Source: JAAYZM01 sp964510785
GTDB taxonomy: Bacteria; Actinomycetota; Actinomycetes; Actinomycetales; Cellulomonadaceae
Assembly: GCA_964510785.1 (NCBI GenBank)
Contig: CAZECM010000059.1
Location: 1 to 17,802, forward strand
Length of the DNA stretch: 17,802 bases
Direction of reading: 5' to 3'
Of this stretch, positions 15,289 to 17,802 are shown piece after piece (the first letter of the stretch is position 1; the number at the start of each line of letters is the position of its first letter). Under the pieces are notes generated by a model. That model was given only the letters and a program-made list of their open reading frames with translations. It did no database searches and was not told where the DNA came from. The position numbers were made by a program, and so were the translations under genes.

Positions 15289-15836
15289 CGCGCTCTCCTT
15301 CCCTGGACGGGAGTGGTCTCGAACTCTTCGCTCAGGTCGTGCTCCACGGGGCCGAGCGTGGCCTCGAGCGAGTGCACGGCGTCGGACAGGTACCGCTTGA
15401 CGGTGCCCTGGCTGAGCGAGAGGTGGTCGGCGATCTGCCGGATGGTCAGGTCTTCGTAGAAGCGCAGGACGACGCACGCCCGCTCGCGCGGGGACAGCGT
15501 GCCGAGCGCCTGGAACACGTGCATGCGGTCCGTCACGAGCGCCTCGGTCTGGGCGCCACCGTCGGACTCGGGGGTGACCGAGAGGTGCCGGATCGTGGCC
15601 CAGTGCTTGCGACGGCGGAAGCCGTCGAGGTAGATCGTCAGGACGGCACGCTTCACGTACGCCTCGGGCGAGAGCACGGCGTCGGCCCGCAGCCTTCCCG
15701 CGAACGTCTTGACGAGCGCGTCCTGCACGAGGTCCTCGGCCTCGGCCGTGTCCCCGCACAGCAGGAACGCGTACCCGACGAGCGCGCGGCCGCGGTCGCG
15801 GACCAGCTCGTCGAGCACCGACTCCCAGCGGGCCAT
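15285..15836 (-). CDS. ECF RNA polymerase sigma factor 5 (SigE-type)
   Basis: This is a 183-residue ECF sigma factor. Region 2 includes GRALVGYAFLL and AEAEDLVQDALVKTFAG; region 4 includes SPRERACVVLRFYEDL and a helix-turn-helix ending SQGTVKRYL. The tail is about 25 residues. The start is ATG 15836, preceded by GAGGAGGAG. The open frame continues far upstream, but only as antisense to hppA. The promoter-like element is at 15885-15909. It is divergent from hppA. As in the other four sigmas, a cysteine sits in the ERAC/HRAC stretch at the start of region 4. The partner gene follows with an ATGA overlap. Confidence 0.94.
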   Translation of the reverse strand: MARWESVLDELVRDRGRALVGYAFLLCGDTAEAEDLVQDALVKTFAGRLRADAVLSPEAYVKRAVLTIYLDGFRRRKHWATIRHLSVTPESDGGAQTEALVTDRMHVFQALGTLSPRERACVVLRFYEDLTIRQIADHLSLSQGTVKRYLSDAVHSLEATLGPVEHDLSEEFETTPVQGRRAR

Positions 15837-15884
15837 GGTCTCCTCCTCGGCTGCGGCACCCGGATGGCGCCTCGTACCCCGTGT

Positions 15885-15909
15885 GACGAACGACCGTCCC
15901 GAAAGGTTG
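15885..15909 (-). promoter_or_regulatory. ECF-type promoter P5 (CAAC-N17-CGTC)
   Basis: On the minus strand CAAC is at 15909-15906 and CGTC at 15888-15885, 17 bases apart. The -35 reads CAACCTTTCG, like P4 in its second half, while the -10 reads TCGTCACAC. The leader to ATG 15836 would be about 42 bases. Confidence 0.78.
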
Positions 15910-15925
15910 GGGTGCGCGCTCATCG

Positions 15926-15946
15926 CGGTGGAATCCACCGTAGACT
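15926..15946 (+). promoter_or_regulatory. Palindrome next to a TANNNT box upstream of hppA
   Basis: A perfect inverted repeat with 6-base arms (CGGTGG-AAT-CCACCG, 15926-15940) directly abuts TAGACT (15941-15946), which fits an actinobacterial -10. A convincing -35 is not visible at the usual distance. If TAGACT is the hppA -10, the palindrome would occupy the spacer and could be an operator. Confidence 0.35.
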
Positions 15947-16031
15947 CGGCCCGGATTCCCGGCGCCGTTGCCGGGTCGTTCGCGCCCTGGCCCACAAGGT
16001 CGGGCCGTCGCACAGACGTCAAGGAGGACGG

Positions 16032-17802
16032 ATGTTGACTCTCGGGACAACGAGTCTCGTCATCGTGGGGGCAATCGCGGCACTCGCCGTCCTGGCCCTC
16101 GTCTTCGCCCTGGTCCTGCGCCGTCAGGTGCTCACCGCGGGTGAGGGAACACAGTCGATGCAAGACATCGCGCGGGCGATCCAGGAGGGGGCGAGCGCGT
16201 ATCTCAACCGGCAGTTCCGCACGCTCCTGCTCTTCGCGGTCATCGTGTTCGCGCTGCTGTTCCTGCTGCCCGGTGACGGTGGCGTGAAGCTCGGGCGCTC
16301 CATCTTCTTCCTCCTCGGCGCGGGGTTCTCCGCCGCGATCGGCTTCCTGGGCATGTGGCTCGCGACGCGCGCGAACCTGCGGGTCGCCGCCGCGGCCTCG
16401 CTGCCCGGCGGGCGCGCGGAAGGCGCGCGGATCGCGTTCCGCACCGGTGGCGTGGTCGGCATGAGCGTCGTGGGCCTCGGGCTCGTCGGCGCGGCCGCCG
16501 TCGTCCTCATCTACCGCGGTGACGCGCCCGCCGTGCTCGAGGGCTTCGGCTTCGGCGCCGCGCTGCTCGCGATGTTCATGCGCGTGGGCGGTGGCATCTT
16601 CACGAAGGCCGCCGACGTCGGCGCCGACCTCGTGGGCAAGGTCGAGCAGGGCATCCCCGAGGACGACCCGCGCAACGCCGCGACCATCGCGGACAACGTG
16701 GGCGACAACGTGGGCGACTGCGCGGGCATGGCGGCCGACCTCTTCGAGTCCTACGCCGTGATGCTCGTCGCGGCACTGATCCTCGGCAAGGCGGCCTTCG
16801 GAGAGCACGGCCTCGTGTTCCCCCTCATCGTGACCGCGATCGGCGCGCTCGTCGCCGTGCTCGGCGTCATCATCACCAGGGTGCGCGGCGACGAGTCCGC
16901 GCTCGCCGCGATCAACCGCGGCTTCTACATCTCTGCCCTCGCGGGGGCCGGGCTCGCCGCCGTCGGCGCGTACATCTACCTGCCCGCGACCTTCGCCGAG
17001 CTCGGTGTGGGCCCGCTCGCCGACCACCCCGGCGACCCGCGGCTCGTCGCCTCGCTCGCCGTGCTCATCGGCGTGGTGCTGGCCGGCGTGATCCTGTGGG
17101 TCACCGGCTACTTCACGGGCACCGAGTCGAAGCCCACGCTGCACGTCGCACGCACCTCGCTCACGGGCGCGGCGACCGTCGTGCTCTCCGGCATCGGGGT
17201 GGGCTTCGAGTCCGCCGTCTACACCGCGGGCATCATCGCCGCCGCGATCCTCGGTACCTTCCTGCTCGCGGGCGGCTCGATCGCGCTCGCGCTGTTCCTC
17301 GTCGCGCTCGCGGGCTGCGGACTGCTCACCACGGTGGGCGTCATCGTCGCGATGGACACGTTCGGCCCCGTGAGCGACAACGCCCAGGGCATCGCCGAGA
17401 TGTCCGGCGACGTCTCGGCGGAGGGCGCGCAGATCCTCACCGAGCTCGACGCCGCGGGCAACACCACGAAGGCCGTCACCAAGGGCATCGCGATCGCCAC
17501 CGCGGTGCTCGCCGCGACGGCGCTCTTCGGCTCGTACGCGGACGCCGTCGCGACGGCCCTGCGCGACGTGGGCTCGGCGATCGAGGACAGCGACGTGGTC
17601 GCGGCAATGCTCGAGTACTCGATCATCTCGCCCGTGACTCTCGTCGGCGTGATCCTCGGCGGCGCGACCGTGTTCCTGTTCTCGGGCCTGCTCATCGACG
17701 CCGTGACCCGGGCCGCCGGCGCGATCGTGTTCGAGGTGCGCCGCCAGTTCAAGGAGCACCCGGGCATCATGACGGGCGAGACCCGCCCCGAGTACGGCAA
17801 GG
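16032..17802 (+). CDS. hppA: Membrane-bound proton-pumping pyrophosphatase, K+-independent type (partial)
   Basis: This integral membrane enzyme hydrolyses pyrophosphate and pumps protons outward. The first 590 residues are visible and the gene runs off the right edge; family members are usually about 700-800 residues. Many hydrophobic helices are evident. The catalytic loop carries DVGADLVGKVE (195-205), followed by the acidic stretch DNVGDNVGDCAGMAADLFES. GNTTKA places lysine at residue 480, where K+-dependent members have alanine (GNTTAA), so this is the K+-independent H+-pumping type. The start ATG 16032 has AAGGAGGA at 16021-16028. The gene is divergent from sigma 5 across 195 bases. Pyrophosphate from biosynthesis, including DNA synthesis, would be its substrate; no operon link to nrdDG is visible. 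Confidence 0.96.
   Translation, partial: MLTLGTTSLVIVGAIAALAVLALVFALVLRRQVLTAGEGTQSMQDIARAIQEGASAYLNRQFRTLLLFAVIVFALLFLLPGDGGVKLGRSIFFLLGAGFSAAIGFLGMWLATRANLRVAAAASLPGGRAEGARIAFRTGGVVGMSVVGLGLVGAAAVVLIYRGDAPAVLEGFGFGAALLAMFMRVGGGIFTKAADVGADLVGKVEQGIPEDDPRNAATIADNVGDNVGDCAGMAADLFESYAVMLVAALILGKAAFGEHGLVFPLIVTAIGALVAVLGVIITRVRGDESALAAINRGFYISALAGAGLAAVGAYIYLPATFAELGVGPLADHPGDPRLVASLAVLIGVVLAGVILWVTGYFTGTESKPTLHVARTSLTGAATVVLSGIGVGFESAVYTAGIIAAAILGTFLLAGGSIALALFLVALAGCGLLTTVGVIVAMDTFGPVSDNAQGIAEMSGDVSAEGAQILTELDAAGNTTKAVTKGIAIATAVLAATALFGSYADAVATALRDVGSAIEDSDVVAAMLEYSIISPVTLVGVILGGATVFLFSGLLIDAVTRAAGAIVFEVRRQFKEHPGIMTGETRPEYGK

Noticed and set aside
15837..17759. Upstream extension of the sigma 5 open frame across hppA on the minus strand
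   Set aside because: The extension is antisense to the clearly conserved hppA and encodes a repetitive His/Arg/Glu/Asp-rich sequence; the sigma begins at ATG 15836 with a good ribosome site.
1..17802. CRISPR array, tRNA, rRNA or transposon
   Set aside because: No regularly spaced repeats, cloverleaf-like segments, rRNA-like sequence or transposase motifs were seen on either strand.

Overview
The window is a high-GC, densely packed stretch of chromosome. It most likely comes from an actinobacterium, plausibly the order Micrococcales and perhaps a Cellulomonas-like facultative anaerobe. This is an inference from four things: strong G/C third-position bias, a BldG-type STAS protein, SigE-type ECF sigma factors, and an oxygen-sensitive class III ribonucleotide reductase next to a K+-independent proton-pumping pyrophosphatase. 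I see no tRNA, rRNA, CRISPR array, insertion sequence or phage gene.

Layout: (1) 1-2455, plus strand: the 3' part of nrdD and all of nrdG, overlapping by 4 bases. (2) 2456-2769: a gene-free gap with a short C-rich direct repeat and a perfect 12-bp hairpin. (3) 2770-15836: about 13 kb holding five consecutive ECF sigma / membrane anti-sigma-like pairs, all on the minus strand. I number them 1 to 5 from left to right (sigma genes ending at 3963, 8059, 10905, 13205 and 15285). Pair 2 has a third gene, a related exported protein that lacks the cytoplasmic segment. (4) 8778-9152: a single plus-strand bldG-like anti-sigma antagonist gene set inside the array between pairs 2 and 3. (5) 16032 to the end: hppA, divergent from pair 5 and cut by the window edge.

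The array is the most interesting part. In every pair the sigma gene comes first and its stop overlaps the start of the anti-sigma-like gene as ATGA. The anti-sigma-like proteins share one plan: a short cytoplasmic N-terminus with a leucine/alanine-rich helix, an arginine cluster, one membrane helix, then two or three extracytoplasmic modules. Across the six proteins I count 16 modules. Each has exactly two cysteines, 94 to 120 residues apart, suggesting one disulfide per module.

All five sigma genes have the same promoter-like element upstream, CAAC-N17-CGTY (Y = C or T), with the 17-base spacing exact in all five. Sequence around the -10 splits into subtypes that match the relatedness of the proteins (pairs 1 and 2 alike; pairs 3 and 4 alike). 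This suggests five autoregulated, paralogous transmembrane signalling units that arose by local duplication and are diverging. Their signals and target genes cannot be read from this window.
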